64,000 nt of DNA from Cephalotus follicularis (taxonomy: Eukaryota > Streptophyta > Magnoliopsida > Oxalidales > Cephalotaceae). This document shows, one piece after another, positions 12,125 to 25,343 of this stretch (position 1 is the first letter of the stretch; each line of letters begins with the position of its first letter). The notes below the pieces were generated by a model. It made no database searches and was not told the origin of the DNA. It worked only from the letters and a program-made list of their open reading frames with translations. The stretch is from positions 1 to 64,000 of the forward strand of contig BDDD01000079.1 in assembly GCA_001972305.1 (NCBI GenBank), given 5' to 3'. The translations under genes and the position numbers were made by a program.

Positions 12125-12375
12125 CCAGGTATTTTGCTATTGTTAATTGCACGGTTCAGTATAAAATATAAAACAGAGGAATCGATGGAGATGGAGATGG
12201 AGATGGAGTTGGGAATGGGAATTTTCTCCAAAAATCCCAGCTGTTATCCTGGAGTGGAAGTTTATGTAGATCTAATTCTTGTTGTTAGTTATTAGTTAAA
12301 TTAAATAGTTGACAATTGATTGTAGAAGAAGAAGAAGAAAAAAGCCCTAGCTCTTTGCGTTAAAAGAAAAAAGAA
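12125..12375 (+). promoter_or_regulatory. MAU2 upstream region / 5' UTR
   Basis: Only about 250 bp separate the last recognisable Copia codon from the MAU2 start. The stretch holds a TATA-like TATAAAATATAAAA (about 12160), a GGAGAT repeat (12186-12209) and a GAAGAA run just before the ATG. Core promoter and leader must lie here or within the retrotransposon. This is inferred from position. Confidence 0.4.
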
Positions 12376-15300
12376 ATGCAGGCAGTTGCAGAGGGGCTTT
12401 GGAGTCTGGCTGATTACTGGGAGAAGAAGGGGGATATGGGGAAGGCAGTGAAATGCCTAGAAGCCATATGCCAGTCACACGTGTCATTCTTGCCGATAGT
12501 TGAGGTGAAAAGCAGGCTGAGGGTGGCTAGCCTTCTCATGAAGCACACCCACAACGTCACTCAAGCCAAAGCCCATCTCGAGCGCGCCCAACTCCTCCTC
12601 AAGTCCATCCCCTCATGCCTCCAATTGAAGTGCGCCACTTACAGCTTGCTCAGCCAGTGCTACCATCTCGTCGGGGCAACCCCTCCACAGAAGCAGATTC
12701 TGCGCAAGGCCCTCGACCTTCTTCGTACCACCGCTCCCTCTGCGGCCAATGACATGTCTGCCTATTTATGGGCCTGCAACTTCAACTCTCAGCTCGCTAA
12801 TGCTTTGATTAGTCAAGGAGACTACAAGCAGTCCATCTCTTCTCTGGAATCTGGTTTTGCTTCTGCCACTCGGATAGGATATCCCGAGCTACAGATGTTC
12901 TTTGCCACTTCTATCCTGCACGTCCGCCTAATACAATGGGATGACCAAATCTCTGTTGAGACTGCTCTTAAAAAATGCGATGAGGTCTGGGACTCTATTC
13001 TCCCAGATAAAGTATGTTGCTACTGTTCCTTCTCTTCCACTTATCCATTATTCTAGCTTATTCGTGTGTTGTTTCTTTATGTTAAGATTACTATGTTGTT
13101 ATTCACTCGCTAACTTTCACTTATTACATTTCTTTTTACAGAGAGTACACTGCCTTGGTTTACTCTTTTACAATGAGCTGCTGCACCTCTTTTATCGCCT
13201 TCACATCTGCGATTACAAGAATTCTCTGCAACATGTCGACAAATTGGATGCGGCTATGAAGGCTGACATGCAGCAAACACGGGAAAAACAGCAGCTCACC
13301 AACGAACTTGACGCATTGAATCAAAGTCTCTCCAGACCTAATCTACCCTCCAGAGAGAGGGCGGCACTGTCTGCTAGACACGCCCAGCTTCAAGACCGGC
13401 TTAAGAGTGTCTCTAATCCCTCTTTTAAAGGGAAAGATTCTCTAGAACCTGCATACTTTGGAAATGCCAGGCGGGCATTACCTGATAAGCTTGTGCTAGC
13501 CCCGTCTCCTATTGATGGGGAGTGGCTACCCAAAGGTGCTGTCTACGCACTCATTGATCTCATGGTCATTATATTCGGCCGTCCTAAAGGACTATTTAGG
13601 GATTGTGCAAAGCGATTTCAAAGTGGAATGCATCTAATCCAAAGTTAGTGCTCTACTTTATCATTGTATTGTATGGTCCGTCCCTTGTTTTTTATTAATT
13701 TGTATTTTCCTACTCAACCAAATGACTCATGCAGACACTCAGCCTAATAATTATGTTTAATTTAGTTACACATGTCTCATAGTTTGGTATACAAGACACA
13801 TCAACGGTCCAGGTCAAACTTTATTGTTTTGTTCGGGAACAGTTTCAGTTTTGGTGTAGTAGATACTAATAATATGTGTGCCCATGGTGCTTTGGACCAA
13901 TAAGTTAATAAGACATCTAGGAAACAAGATAAGAGGCTATTTGTTGTACGTCATTTCAAACAGCTCTGTGAAATGCACAACTTACGGTACCTTAATTGTG
14001 TTTCTTGCAGTGGAGCTGGCAAGGCTTGGAATAACAGATGGCGTGAGAGGTGAGCCTCATTTTCTGATGATGCCTACAACTGTCTAATTTCATTCATATG
14101 AGTCTAGGGTACTCATGAAAGCTTTCCGGAACTTTCTGATGGGCAGAAGTGGATTTGCAACAATCGGCCATATGGATGGCTGGTGTGTATTTAATGCTAT
14201 TAATGCAGTTCCTTGAAAACAAAGTGGCTGTGGAGCTCACTCGATCTGAGTTTATTGAAGCACAAGAGGTAGGTAGTATGCTTCCACTATAACCATGCTT
14301 AGTAACACTTTTTTTAAACTTATTTGCTTAGTTACTTTATTAAGTAAAGTTCTTGTTCCCCCTTTTTAAGTTTGTTCCCTACACTTCTTAGTTCTTGATT
14401 GTGTCTTCACGTGCACTTAGTATTTGATCAAATGAAATGATTAATGTTGTAGCCATAATATATGCCACGCAAGGGAGACTTACTCCTTGACTTCAACAGT
14501 TGAACTCCAATTACTTTGAAGTGTCACAATGAGCATTTGCCAAAATTTTCTTACTGAGTTTCTATGTTGAACAATTGACGACGGATTCATTGTAAAATAT
14601 TTGGTACACTTGTGAAGACAGCTTTTATAGCAAATACCCTGGCATGAATAACTATTTGCAATAGACATCCATATCTTTCCGGAACTAATAAATGCAATTT
14701 AGCTGTTGCTTAGATTTGCGGCAGATTAGCTGAATTTTTACTACTGCAGTTGATTGTAATGTCACTGGAATTGGATTGTATGCAGGCATTGGTGCAAATG
14801 AGGAATTGGCTTCTTCGCTTTCCAACTATTCTACAGGCTTGTGAGAGCATGATTGAGATGCTTAGAGGGCAGTACGCTCATTCTGTTAGCTGTTATAGCG
14901 AAGCAGCCTTTCATTATATTGAAGCAGCAAAGGTGTACTGATTTATTTCTCACTTCAAATTTAAATCCTGATCACTGAGCAACTTTGAAACTTTCAAGGT
15001 TTTAGTAATCATTAGGGAGTAATGTCTGTGTTAATAATCAATACAAGCTATGAGTCCGTGTATATTAGTGATTATTCTATTGGGAAGCTGAATAAGTTAA
15101 CATTCGTGTCTTTGGCATGTTCAGCTAACAGAGAACAAATCAATGCAAGCTATGTGCCAAGTTTATGCAGCTGTCTCGTACTTCTGCATTGGTGATGCTG
15201 AATCATCATCACAGGTTGGATGCCTTATATTACTTTTTTTTTTAATTCTTAATTTTGTTAAAATCTTGTAATTTAGTTGCCATTAATTCTATTCAGCACT

Positions 15301-17380
15301 TCAGTTTTGTTATTGAGAAGTATTCTGTAACGCAGGCACTTGATCTGATTGGACCAGTTTATAGAATGAAGGATTCTTTTGTTGGAGTTCGAGAGGAAGC
15401 GAGTGCTCTTTTTGCCTATGGGCTTTTGTTGATGAGGCAGCAAGATCTGCAGGAAGCACGGTAAATTTATAAGTTATTGGTTAACCTCTGCCTTGATTTG
15501 GACCAAAATGAACAATTTTCTTTAGAATTTGACCTTCGAACCACTAAATGTATGAATTAATTATGAGGTATCTTTTGAAAATCACACTATACGTGGAAAT
15601 TAGCTCAAGTGGAAAGGCTATGGCCTGGGTTGTGGGGTTTAGATCATAGGTTCAAATGAGTCCACATAAAAGGATAAAAAAAAATTGCAACAGTTATTCT
15701 CACTATATAACCTGGCATTGGAACCACGGCAATTAAAAAGATTATAATCCAAAAAATTTTGTCATTTTTATACGTTGAATGATCCAGGAATCCTCCTTTT
15801 GATTTTAGTTTCTTTAATTCTTTTAAATTTTTTTGTTTCTGAAAAACAATATTGGCATATTTTCTCTCATTGTGCTGAAAAAAAACTACGTTTCAGAAAT
15901 AAACTGGCCAAAGGCTTGCAGATTGCACATAATCATATGGGCAACCTTCAACTTGTTGCACAGTACTTGACAACCCTTGGTAATTTGGCACTTGTTCTAC
16001 ATGACACCGTACAAGCCAGAGAGATTTTGAGATCTTCCCTTACATTGTCAAAGAAGCTTTATGATCTTCCAACTCAGATATGGGTGCTATCTGTACTGAC
16101 AGGTATACCTCACTCCCTATAACCTTTGACATCTTAAAGAATTGCCAATGCAGTTGGTTTTTTCCTTTTTCCTTTTTCCTTTTTCTTTTTTTTTCCTGCA
16201 CAAAAAACATCTTTATGACATAAAATAGTGGACACATAGATGTTGGCAGCCATTTCTTCTTTGTTTCTGGTAACCACTGGTCTGCGCCATCGATCTATTT
16301 TTCTCTGTCGTGATTTTATGATACTATTTCCTATTAAAAATATGCCTATCCCATTATCACCCTGATCACCCTTTGGGTAATGTTTATGTCCGATTGGACA
16401 CTTGTATCTTCTTTTTTTTTTTTTTTGGAAATTAAAATGGTAATCACTGAAACTGTATTGAATTACATTTAAAATAGTGGCCTTGTTTGCTCTTCATTCT
16501 GAAAATGCCAGCTTTAGAACGAGTGTCTACCTTGTCCTTGATTATTATTTAGTAGGTCAACAAAATTTGCATTGTTGGAAAATGACTACTCAAAATCTGC
16601 ATTTCTTTTTTTGGAAAAGTTCAAAAAAAAAATCTGCATTTCATTTCATGGATTTAAAAGGATTTTTTGTTTACCAAATAATGAAAATGATTTGTGGGAG
16701 CTAATTGTCAATATATATTAAAAATGCTTTTTGTATGGTGAGAAGATGAATTCTTTGATATACTATATAGTGTATTTATAATTCATGTTTCAGTCTGAGG
16801 AATTTAATTATGGTTACTCATTCTATAATCCACATTTAATTGAACACTTTTCCTTATTTTTCACCCTGTATGTTCTGCAAGCTTCTTAAGATTGGCACCT
16901 TAATTCATCGGAATTATATAACCATTCTTCTTGCAGCTCTGTATCAACGACTAGATGAGAAGGAAAATGAAAGGGAGAATGAGGAACATCAAACAAAAAA
17001 GATAGAGGATCTGCAAAGGAGACTTGCTGATGCACGTTCATCGCTCCATCACATTGAACTTGTAAGAGCATCTAACGTACTCATATTTTTGGTCGATTTA
17101 AGAAGCAGCTAGACTCATCTGATGACAGTGTTAGATTGACAGGATTATTGACAGGATTATACTGGTTAATTTTCGTGTATTTTCTGAGCAGATTGACAAA
17201 GCAAAATTTGAAGTTCAGCAATTTAATGAGCTTGATGCCAAGCGTGCAATGGGGAGCCAATCCATGAGAGTCGATCTCGACATTCCAGAGTCTGTTGGAA
17301 TATCTACTCCATTACCAGCTCCTTCATCTTCAAGGCTTGGTGATTTAGACACAAGAAGACGGTCGAAGAGAAAACTCTAG
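12376..17380 (+). CDS. MAU2: MAU2/SCC4 cohesin loading complex subunit
   Basis: Ten exons join in phase: 12376-13011, 13142-13643, 14011-14049, 14147-14268, 14786-14932, 15125-15214, 15336-15460, 15897-16102, 16937-17061, 17192-17380 (2,181 nt, 726 codons plus stop). All introns start GT and end AG. The protein matches plant MAU2 (SCC4) along its length, with segments such as EPAYFGN, SPIDGEWLPKG, SMIEMLRGQYAHSV, GDAESSSQALDLIGP, KGLQIAHNHMGNLQLVAQYLT and the tail LDIPESVGI. The family is a helical TPR-like scaffold that partners SCC2 to load cohesin onto chromatin in the nucleus. The C-terminus is basic (RRRSKRKL). The start ATG is the first in frame with a good leader. Exon 3 is only 39 nt. 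Intron 7 carries a SINE. The reading frame looks intact and functional; the identification is from memory of the family. Confidence 0.95.
15595..15740 (+). mobile_element. tRNA-derived SINE fragment in MAU2 intron 7
   Basis: The intron contains an A-box-like TAGCTCAAGTGG at 15601-15612 and a B-box-like AGGTTCAAATG at 15648-15658, at tRNA-like spacing, followed by an A-rich stretch. It lies in the + orientation, the same as the gene, and leaves the splice sites untouched. No target duplication was identified. Confidence 0.55.
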
Positions 17381-18343
17381 TCTCTGAATTTTAATGGTTC
17401 TGTAGTAATTCATTTTTTCAAAGAAAATAGGATACTTTTGGGGCTTATCGGGCTTGAGGTTAACACAATAACTCGTGGATAGCTGCTTAAATAGTTGCTG
17501 CAAGACACAGGAGCATAATAGTTACTTATGTGATGACTCATAGAAATGCTATTACATGTATACGACTGGAGCAGGGACAGTACCACTTTGTTCTTGGGGA
17601 GACCACAGTATCATATAAATGTACATTTTGGAAGCTCCTCTTTTTGGTCTTGTCCATGACTCAGCCTTCTTTGCGTCCTTTTGGGACCTCAAAGCCCGAA
17701 TGTGTTTTCAATTGCACTAGGATACCCTGGTCAATGTTGTCATGTCCTTTTTCTGCAATTAGCCCGGCAATTTCATTTTGTGGCTTCAACATGAACTTCC
17801 TCCTGTAATTGGCGAGGGCTTTGTGCTCTTCAACATCTATCTCAGGCCGAACAACTTGTTTGGTAATGCTGTGGGAGAAATTGTTGTGGGAGAAAGTGTT
17901 GTGGGATGGTGCTGTGGAAGAAAGTGCTGTGGGAGAAAGTTGTGTTGTGGCTGAAGCTGTTTGGTAATGCGGTACGAAAAAGTGCTTTCTGACAAAAAAA
18001 ATATATTGTTATGTATTTGATAAATCTTTTTATAACATTACTGTAAATGTATAAATTTCTTAAAATAGACATAATAATGATAGTATTTATAATTTGATTC
18101 CTTATTTTATTTCTATTTTTACAGATTTATATAATATAACATTTTATTCATTATGTTTAAATAAAAATACTCAAATTGTTTATGATATTAAAAAATGTAA
18201 ATTAACATGAACTTAGTTGTTCAAAGTTATATTAATAAATAGTCAAGAAATAAAATAACTAATCTTCATATTCAAAAACGTATTACAATGCGATACATTT
18301 AATTGGTCTCAGTTTAATTAAAAATTGACAGGATATAAAACAA

Positions 18344-18607
18344 CTAACGAGATGCCATTAAACTATGAATAATGGCATCACGTATAATCTCAATTTCTCT
18401 TCCTCCGTCTTGACCTTTATCATCATATTCAGTGCTTTTATGGCCTCCAACTATTCTTTCCAAAAGCCATTCCTTCAGTCTGTTCTTCAAGGTCAGTTCA
18501 AACAAACTGTCTTTTGCTAGAGCAAAGGAAGTCCTGTTGTTTTCAATTGCTTTAATCAGATATGCCCAACTATTAGGGGCTCTCGGCGGCAATGTTGGAT
18601 TTAGAAA
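18344..18607 (-). other. Open frame of unknown origin inside the putative DNA transposon
   Basis: The minus strand has an open frame of 82 codons ending EIIRDAIIHSLMASR, with a charged helical character and continuing upstream of its first Met as coding-like sequence (NPTLPPRAPNSW). A splice-acceptor-like CAG precedes it at about 18620. It could be the last exon of a decayed transposase, given the transposon-like ends around it, but I do not recognise a family motif. Confidence 0.25.
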
Positions 18608-20029
18608 GACTTGGGCTTCCTGAGATCAGTGTTAGCAATAGATAGGAGTGGCATAGAAACTCACATGTACAACAAACATGTGCCAATGTCAAGCATGGCA
18701 TATTCTTTATTATGATGACTATAGAAGAATGCTCTACTGCTGTAATTAGTTAAAAACAAGCCTAACAGACAGATAAACTAAAAGAGAGAGAAAGCAAAGG
18801 CCAATATATATAAATATACACTCAAATCCAATGGGTACAACAAAACAAACCACAAAAAAAAAAGGTATTCTATTGACCAAAGACATAAGCTAAAGTGTTC
18901 TTTTGCTTCTTTAATCAACAAAGACTCACCCTGTTGTTATGTATAATTGACACACATAATTGACTTAACTAGTAATTTAATGTAAATAATGGTTTAACGT
19001 GACTATTTTAGAGCTTTCATGATAACATTTTTAAGGTAACCTATGCATATACACACACTCTACCAGAAAGCTAAAGCAGGCCTCACACACTTGCCCACTT
19101 TTTAAATAAACCAACATGCCATCTATACTTTTATAGCTCTATCACATCCCCACCAAACTTCTAGAAAACCAACATGCCATCTATACTTTTCACTGTCTTT
19201 GATTAATTATTGATTGCAAAGTCCTAAACATGCTACTAAAAAAAATTCTAACAGTGAATGGAAATTCAGGTGATATAAAACAGCAAACAATAAATGGTAA
19301 TGAAACAAGAAAACCAAATTAAATAGAGAACAAACATCAATATCAAAACAGGTGAAATCCGGATTCGATTCGTGTCTCTCTGTGACTTTGTTTTGTCAAA
19401 AAAGAAACGAAATAAAAACGTAAATTTGATAAATAAAAAACTGGTTAAATATGTTTAATCTATGTAATCAGTATATGAATCTGTCAACAGAGTTGAATAT
19501 ATGGATTGGCATTTTTAGTAACTGAATTTCATGTGCAATATATGGACGAAAGAAAGAGATCGAGTTTAAAGAGAGAGAAAGAGAAGACATACTGTGACTG
19601 GCGATGGTGGCTTCGATTCTCAAGGAGAAGGCAATGTTGGCTTCGACCTGGTACTGGCTTCGATAAGGCGAGGTGGTTTTAGCCGTTGTTGTTGTGGGAG
19701 AAAGTGTGGCTTCGATCTGGGTTTCTGGCGTTCAATGTCGCGCGTCGAGAGAGAGGAGAGGACAGTGACTCATGCGTCTATTGTGGGATTTGTGGTGGAT
19801 CGATTGTGCTGTCGATGGTGGTTTTGTGAGTGTGAGTGGCGTGAGAGTTGTGGGAGACAGAGGCGTGAAGGAGAGAGGGACAAACAGAGAGGATGAGAGA
19901 ACGGTAGAACGCAACAAATGAGTTGTGTTCTCAACCTAAACAAATGAGAACGACGTTTTATTAAACGCCATTTTCATTTTTTTCCCAAACGCCTAAATTA
20001 CGGCGTTTTGAAAAAAGTAGTTAGGAGAA

Positions 20030-20065
20030 CTGCGTTTGGTAACGCAAAACGCGTTACCAAACGCA
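20030..20065. repeat. Palindrome with 15-bp arms
   Basis: The sequence TGCGTTTGGTAACGC, then AAAAC, then GCGTTACCAAACGCA forms a perfect 15-bp inverted repeat with a 5-nt loop. It probably marks the terminal or subterminal part of a DNA transposon, as the left partner motif TTGTTTGGTAATGC lies near 17857. Confidence 0.7.
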
Positions 20066-20699
20066 GCTTTAGAGGTCCTATTACAACGTGCCCCTCTACT
20101 TCAAGTCTTTAATTAACGATGAAAAAATGGTTGAATGTTGAACCAAGGCCATAATAGGCAAGGTAATAGTCCCTGTTTAATGTAGTCGTGGGAGGTTAAA
20201 CTTTTGTAATTTCGAGTATTAACGCAATAAATTAGCATTTGGTAAATATAGATAGAATTACTGTAATTCAAGTTGTTATAGAATTTAATTAAATAACTTG
20301 ATTCATATATTTACTAAATAATTAATCAATATATTTTTTTCAAGACAGAATTTGGTATAAAAATTTTGTAATGAGGAGAGATGAAGTATAAAACTAAAAT
20401 AGAATGAAATTTTTTTCATTAAGATCAACTTTTTTTTTAACTCATTGCTTTTTTAACAATCGGTATTTTATATAGGCAAAAGTATTAAATTGGGATCCGA
20501 ATTTTATCTCAAAGTATTTTTTGGAGTCTGAACTTTAAAATGGATCAAACAAGAACCCGAATTAATGGAATTTGATCAATTTAGGGACAACTTTCACGGT
20601 ACCGTTAACCAGAGTTAACGGTGCTGACATGGTACGCACGTGAAGGTGGGCCCCATGTGCTGACATGACACCTGGATGATGTGTTAAAATGACACCTGA

Positions 20700-21000
20700 A
20701 AAGCGGTTACACATCAACGTTTATATTTACACGTTAACGTATATATGCTTTTAGGGTTTTATGTAAACGTCAACGTTCCAAAACGTTGAACCTGTTTATG
20801 TCACTTAAATGTCAACGCTTAACATAAATGTTGACGCGTAAATTGGAAATGCAAGGTTCAAATGGTGATTTAGTCAGGCTTTTGGCAAATGTTTTCCCAA
20901 TTCTCGCGCATACACATCGACAGTAAATATGTATACATCGACGTATACACGTTGAGCGTTGATGACAAGTCATGTACACTAACGTGTAAACGTACAGTGA
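20700..21000. repeat. Cluster of AACGTT / GTTAAC / TCGACG palindromic motifs
   Basis: The segment is dense in short related motifs such as ACACGTTAACGT, AAACGTCAACGTTCC, AATGTCAACGCTTAAC and TCGACGTATACACGTTG. They look like mutated versions of a CGTCGACG-type palindrome. No gene is present. Confidence 0.55.
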
Positions 21001-21212
21001 CTTTTTTTTTAATTATTGGTGCATTTAATTTAAAGAATTGGGACATTGATTAGATTTCAAACATCAAAATAAACTGATCTGTCTTAAATTCCCAACCAAT
21101 CTGATTTTTAATCACGAACAAAAAGCCTCTCTCAAAACAAAAATAAACTCATATACAAGTTCTCTTAAACTTCATTTGAGAGCAAAATTGAGAATCAAAC
21201 TACCAAAATCAT

Positions 21213-21713
21213 TGATATAGGAAAATTTTTATTTAAAAGATACTGTCACGTATCCTCTAGAAAACAAGACAGATGTCCTTCAGAGCTACAGACACGTGGT
21301 CGGACGTTTATAATCTGAAAAGATAACACACAACATAGCGTTCCGACATACAATCAGGGAAATGACTAGATACCCGGCATTTCCTTAGGGGTACAATAAT
21401 CATCTCCGCAAGTTAAGCAAGGCAGTTACATGCAAGCTCCACTATAAATACAGTAATCAAACACTTTACACAGGCTGACCAATTCTACTCTCAAAAGAAC
21501 CTTATTATTGTTTTCTCTGCCTTTACTGACTTAAGCATCGGAGAGTCCCCGAGAGTGATACCTCCTAGTTCTTCATTTGTCTTGCTTTCTGTGTATAGGG
21601 AAGACAATCAAACACCATCCATACCACTTTCTCGTAGCGGTCGCAACGTTTTTCTTTTCAAATCAAACCCTTCCACGTAAGGGACTGTTGATGAGTTGAT
21701 TTCGACATCAACA
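21213..21713 (+). repeat. 5' LTR of the central Gypsy
   Basis: It starts TGATATAGG and ends ATCAACA, followed by the primer-binding motif. A TATAAATA box lies at 21443-21450. The LTR is clearly related to those at 53229 and 62781 (shared ACACGTGG, GGGGTACAATAATCATCTCC and CGGAGAGTC blocks). Confidence 0.75.
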
Positions 21714-21773
21714 GTTGGCACCGTCTGTGGGAAACGCAACGAAAAGTTTTCTACAAAAAACACTATTGTGATC

Positions 21774-23534
21774 ATGCCTCCGAGAAGAAACAACAACTCT
21801 GCAGCCACCGGCAGCCAAGTACCAGAGAATCAACCTCCTGCTGCCAGTCAAGTTGCCACTACAGAGCAAGCTCCCATTACTGGCGAGCAATTCACCCAAC
21901 TGCTCCAAGAAATGGGGCGTCTCACAACCTTGCTGGCGAGCAATCTAGCCAGCCAAAACCAGGTTGGTTCGAGCAGGCCAGTCATTCGAGGTCATTCTGG
22001 TCCAAGTAGACTAGCCTGGGAGGTTCAACAGCTCCAAGTGGCAAGACGAAACCCACCGAGGAGGGCCATGCATCCCCCAAGGCAGTCAGAGGTTGATACA
22101 CCTCTGAGGAGGAGAACAGAGATTGATACATCTCTAAGGACAGAGTCTTTGAACGCCCGAGATCATAGTAACAATCCTCGGCTAGACCTTCTCGAGCATG
22201 AGCAGATGAAGGAGGATCACCCAGAGGAGGCCGAGGAGACCCGAGCACGCTCCTACGCTTCATGTAGGACACGCTTCATTAGGATGGAGACATTACAAAG
22301 GAACATGTTAGACCACTCAGTCCGACTTGCAACGGATACGTCCCAAATTTCTAGCAGGATCAGGAACATTGAGGATGTGAAGCAAACCATGAACAGAAGG
22401 TTTGCTGAGATGGAGAGAAGGCTTCGAGGAGCCGAGTAGTCGAAGGGGTACTTGTCAGAGGTGCGCAACATTAACTCAACACCCTTCACGCCCGAGATAA
22501 TGAGGGAGCATATTCCAAAGGGATTCCGGTTCTCAAGTCTCAAGGAGTATGACAGGTCTACGGACCTAATCCAGCATGTGCGCTACTACACCCAAATTAT
22601 GCTAGTACACCAAGCTTTAGATTCTATGCTTTGCCAAGGATTCCCAGCAACTCTGACAGGCGCAGCCCAAGCGTGGTACTCCACGCTACCTCAGAACTCG
22701 GTGGTGAACTTCGAGCAGTTTACGGAAATGTTCGTTACAAAATTCCTCAACAGCACCACACATAGAAGAAATTCAAGTCATTTAATCAACGTGGTGCAAG
22801 GAAAGGACGAGACCCTCAGAGACTACCTCACTAGATTCAACAAGGAGTCTCTGATGGTAAAGGACTTAGAACCGTCCTTCGCTCTGGAAGCTCTGAGCAG
22901 TGGGTTGAAGGACAATTCTCCCTTCACATTCTCTCTCATGAAGAAGCCTGCTCAAGATATGGTTGACCTTCTCAGAAGGGTAGAGAAGTATGTAAATGCC
23001 AATGAGGCAATGGCTGGTTAGGCCATTAGGTGAAGAAAGAGGAGCACTCATGAGGTGCTCCAGGAAAAAAAACAGAAGAGAAAGGAGAAGCCAGAGCTTA
23101 CAAAGGATGACCTTAGGCACAAGCTCTCCAAAAGGGAGGAATCCCCAAAAAGGGGAACACCAATCCCTAGTTACAATAACTTTGCCCCACTTTTGGAGAC
23201 GGGAACGAGGATACTGGCAGTGGAGAATGACAAGGTCCCAATCCAGTGGCCAGCACCATTGAGATCCCCCGCAGAGAAAAGGGACTCAGACAAGTATTGT
23301 CGGTACCATTGTGACCACAGGCACGATACAGAGGAGTGCATGCATTTAAAGAATCAGATTGATGACCTGATTCTTAAAGGTCATCTTAGAAAGTATGTAG
23401 ATAGAAATGCTCCTCGGGAGAGAAGGGAGCACAGGGAAGAAGCTCCGCAGCAGGCCGAGGAGCAGCAGCCGAGAGGTGTAATACACACAATCTTTGGAGG
23501 AGTCACATCAGGTGGCGACCATAGCAGGGCTTGA
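21774..23534 (+). pseudogene. Gypsy gag with in-frame stops
   Basis: Starting at the ATG at 21774 (MPPRRNNNS), one reading frame covers the whole gag. It has in-frame stops: TAG at 22437-22439 where the sister copy has Gln, TAG at 23019-23021, another soon after, and TGA at 23532-23534. Recognisable parts are the retrotransposon gag domain (AWYSTLPQNSVVNFEQF, 22671-22721) and a Cys/His motif (CRYHCDHRHDTEEC, 23299-23340). No frameshift is seen. It would have encoded the particle protein. Confidence 0.8.
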
Positions 23535-25338
23535 AAAGCTTATGCTAGACATGTTAGATAGTGTGACCCGACAAACCATTGGATGAGTTTTTGTTTCGAA
23601 CCTATTTGTGTATATAAACTATCTTTTTCCAGATATATGACACGTGCTAATTTGTTTATATGTTTTATGGCAATATCACTTGTGTTTTATCACATAATCG
23701 AAGTAGCTAATATAAACCTACTTACACTTGTGATGCCCTGACATAAGGTTGTATGCCAAGCATGGAGGCAGTGAGATTGGCTACCTTATTCCTTATGTCA
23801 AATTAGTTTCAAGTCGTAGGTTCACTTTGTGGGCATCAGTGAACCAGACAGACTTGCATGTATGTTGCCTGCTTATGGAATTGGAGGATGGATTCTCTCA
23901 CTACCATCTGTGTTGGACACTATGGTAAATACGGGGTACGCGTTGGGAGCGTGTACACTGAACAAGACCCGCATAGGAGACACTATTTGGATAGTCTCTA
24001 TTCTCGTGTCAATAGTGACTCCTACTTGTTGCGGTTATGTATAAGTGCTAGTCACTTAGCGGGTTTTTGAATTCGTCTGATCCTTAGACCTGAGCGACTG
24101 CTCTATATTGTATGGAGACGATTATGCTTTGATCTCCACCTTACCCAGTTCTTGTCCAGGGCTGGCAATCGGGTGGTCTTTGGGTATGATCGAATCTATA
24201 CGAATATAAGCGAGTGCGCAATATGGGATTGTCACACCTGAGCGAATGTGATCGACTCTATTATGGTCTGATTGTACTTTGGACTTATGAAATCCTTAGC
24301 CAAGGTTGAGGTGGACTGAAAATTAGATTTTTGGAGAGTCTACCAAAGGTCCTAGTAATGATCAGATATTTTAGTCATTGAGGTATTATCTAGGGTTGAC
24401 ACGTATCCTTACCCTAGACCTCAAACGGAGCCAAGTATGACGAGGGATTATAGTACACGTGAACGGACGAATTAGAAAGTCTCGCATTACGACGGTGTGT
24501 TATAAATTAGGGAAAAATTAATTAGATTAATTTTTTCATTTGGATAATATTGGATATTATTCCAGGAGTATTTAAATAGGTCTGAAACTATTTAGAATGG
24601 CTTAACCGAATCCTAGGGGCTTTTTGGTAATTTATGAACACCACCGATTATAACCAAGATTTTATAGGGTCCCTGCCCGATAATGATTAGTTCATAAATA
24701 TGTTGGACATATTAAGTTTTGGTGAAATTTTATAAAATCAAATATTGGTTATGTGGATTTTACAATTTGTGGAAACACATTTGCTTGATCTTACTTAATC
24801 AATATTCGAAGATTTATATGGAGTTTCTGAAATGAGTTGGACGATATATGCCTATTAACCTACAAAGCGTCGACGTCTTTTGGAATCGCGTCAACGCTTA
24901 AGCCACGTCTAAGCGTCAATACCATGTGGAATGGTGTCGATTCTCTCTCCCACTCTCAGCGGTTTTTCTCCTGTCTATGCATGATAGGAAGCATGTTGAG
25001 ATCATGGGATCATGCTTCCTTAAAGGTAGCACCATGATCAATGAGTGCTTGAGTGGGTGTGACAAAGAAGAGAGGGAGAATGTGGGCTGGCATAAAAACC
25101 AGTTTTGGAACCTGGTGAGTGGGTTAATCTGTTTTTGCTGGGCAACTTCTCTATTTACATTCCTTCATTGGTTTTCTCATCAAGCCTGAAGCTTACCTAG
25201 GGTGGATCATTATTGATAATCATAATCAATCTCAATTTTTCCTTTGTGAGCATACTTAGAGTGAGAGATCTTCTGTGTGTGTATTAAGAAAGAACAGAAA
25301 CTATTATTGTGTCTTGGTGCTTGGAGCAGTTGGGCTTT

Positions 25339-25343
25339 GACGT
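25339..25343. repeat. Target duplication GACGT, left
   Basis: GACGT stands immediately before the left LTR and is repeated at 35349-35353 after the right LTR. This is a perfect 5-bp target-site duplication that fixes the Sirevirus ends. Confidence 0.95.

Larger units (their letters stand above)
17381..21212. other. MAU2 3' flank and intergenic DNA with transposon-like motifs
   Basis: The first few hundred bases should hold the MAU2 3' UTR; no clear polyadenylation signal was picked. From about 17850 to 20066 the ends carry TTGTTTGGTAATGC and GCGTTACCAAACGCAG motifs. GTGGGAGAAAGT repeats occur near the left end and at 19690-19705, suggesting a decayed DNA transposon of about 2.2 kb. From 20480 to 20700 there is an AT-rich repeat of a kind common in plants (GGTACCGTTAACCAGAGTTAACGGTGC). 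No convincing host gene was seen. Confidence 0.45.
21213..23557 (+). mobile_element. Gypsy retrotransposon, 5' part (LTR + gag)
   Basis: A 5' LTR (21213-21713), the PBS-like motif GTTGGCACCGTCTGTGGGAA and gag lie in order on the + strand. Homology to the Gypsy copy at 60782-62735 continues to about GCTAGACA at 23557, where the LTR of another element begins. The pol region and 3' LTR are not seen, so this copy is truncated or its remainder lies outside the window. Confidence 0.8.

Noticed and set aside
12941-13141. MAU2 reading through intron 1 in another frame
   Set aside because: The segment between 13012 and 13141 has consensus splice sites and rejoins the exons in phase; the other frame is a by-product.
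17842-18072. Reverse-strand frame rich in His, Asn and Phe
   Set aside because: It arises from the GTGGGAGAAAGT repeats and has no other support.
19594-19896. Gly/Arg/Cys-rich frame near a transposon-like end
   Set aside because: Composition-driven, no start context or homology recognised, and overlaps the reverse frame equally well.
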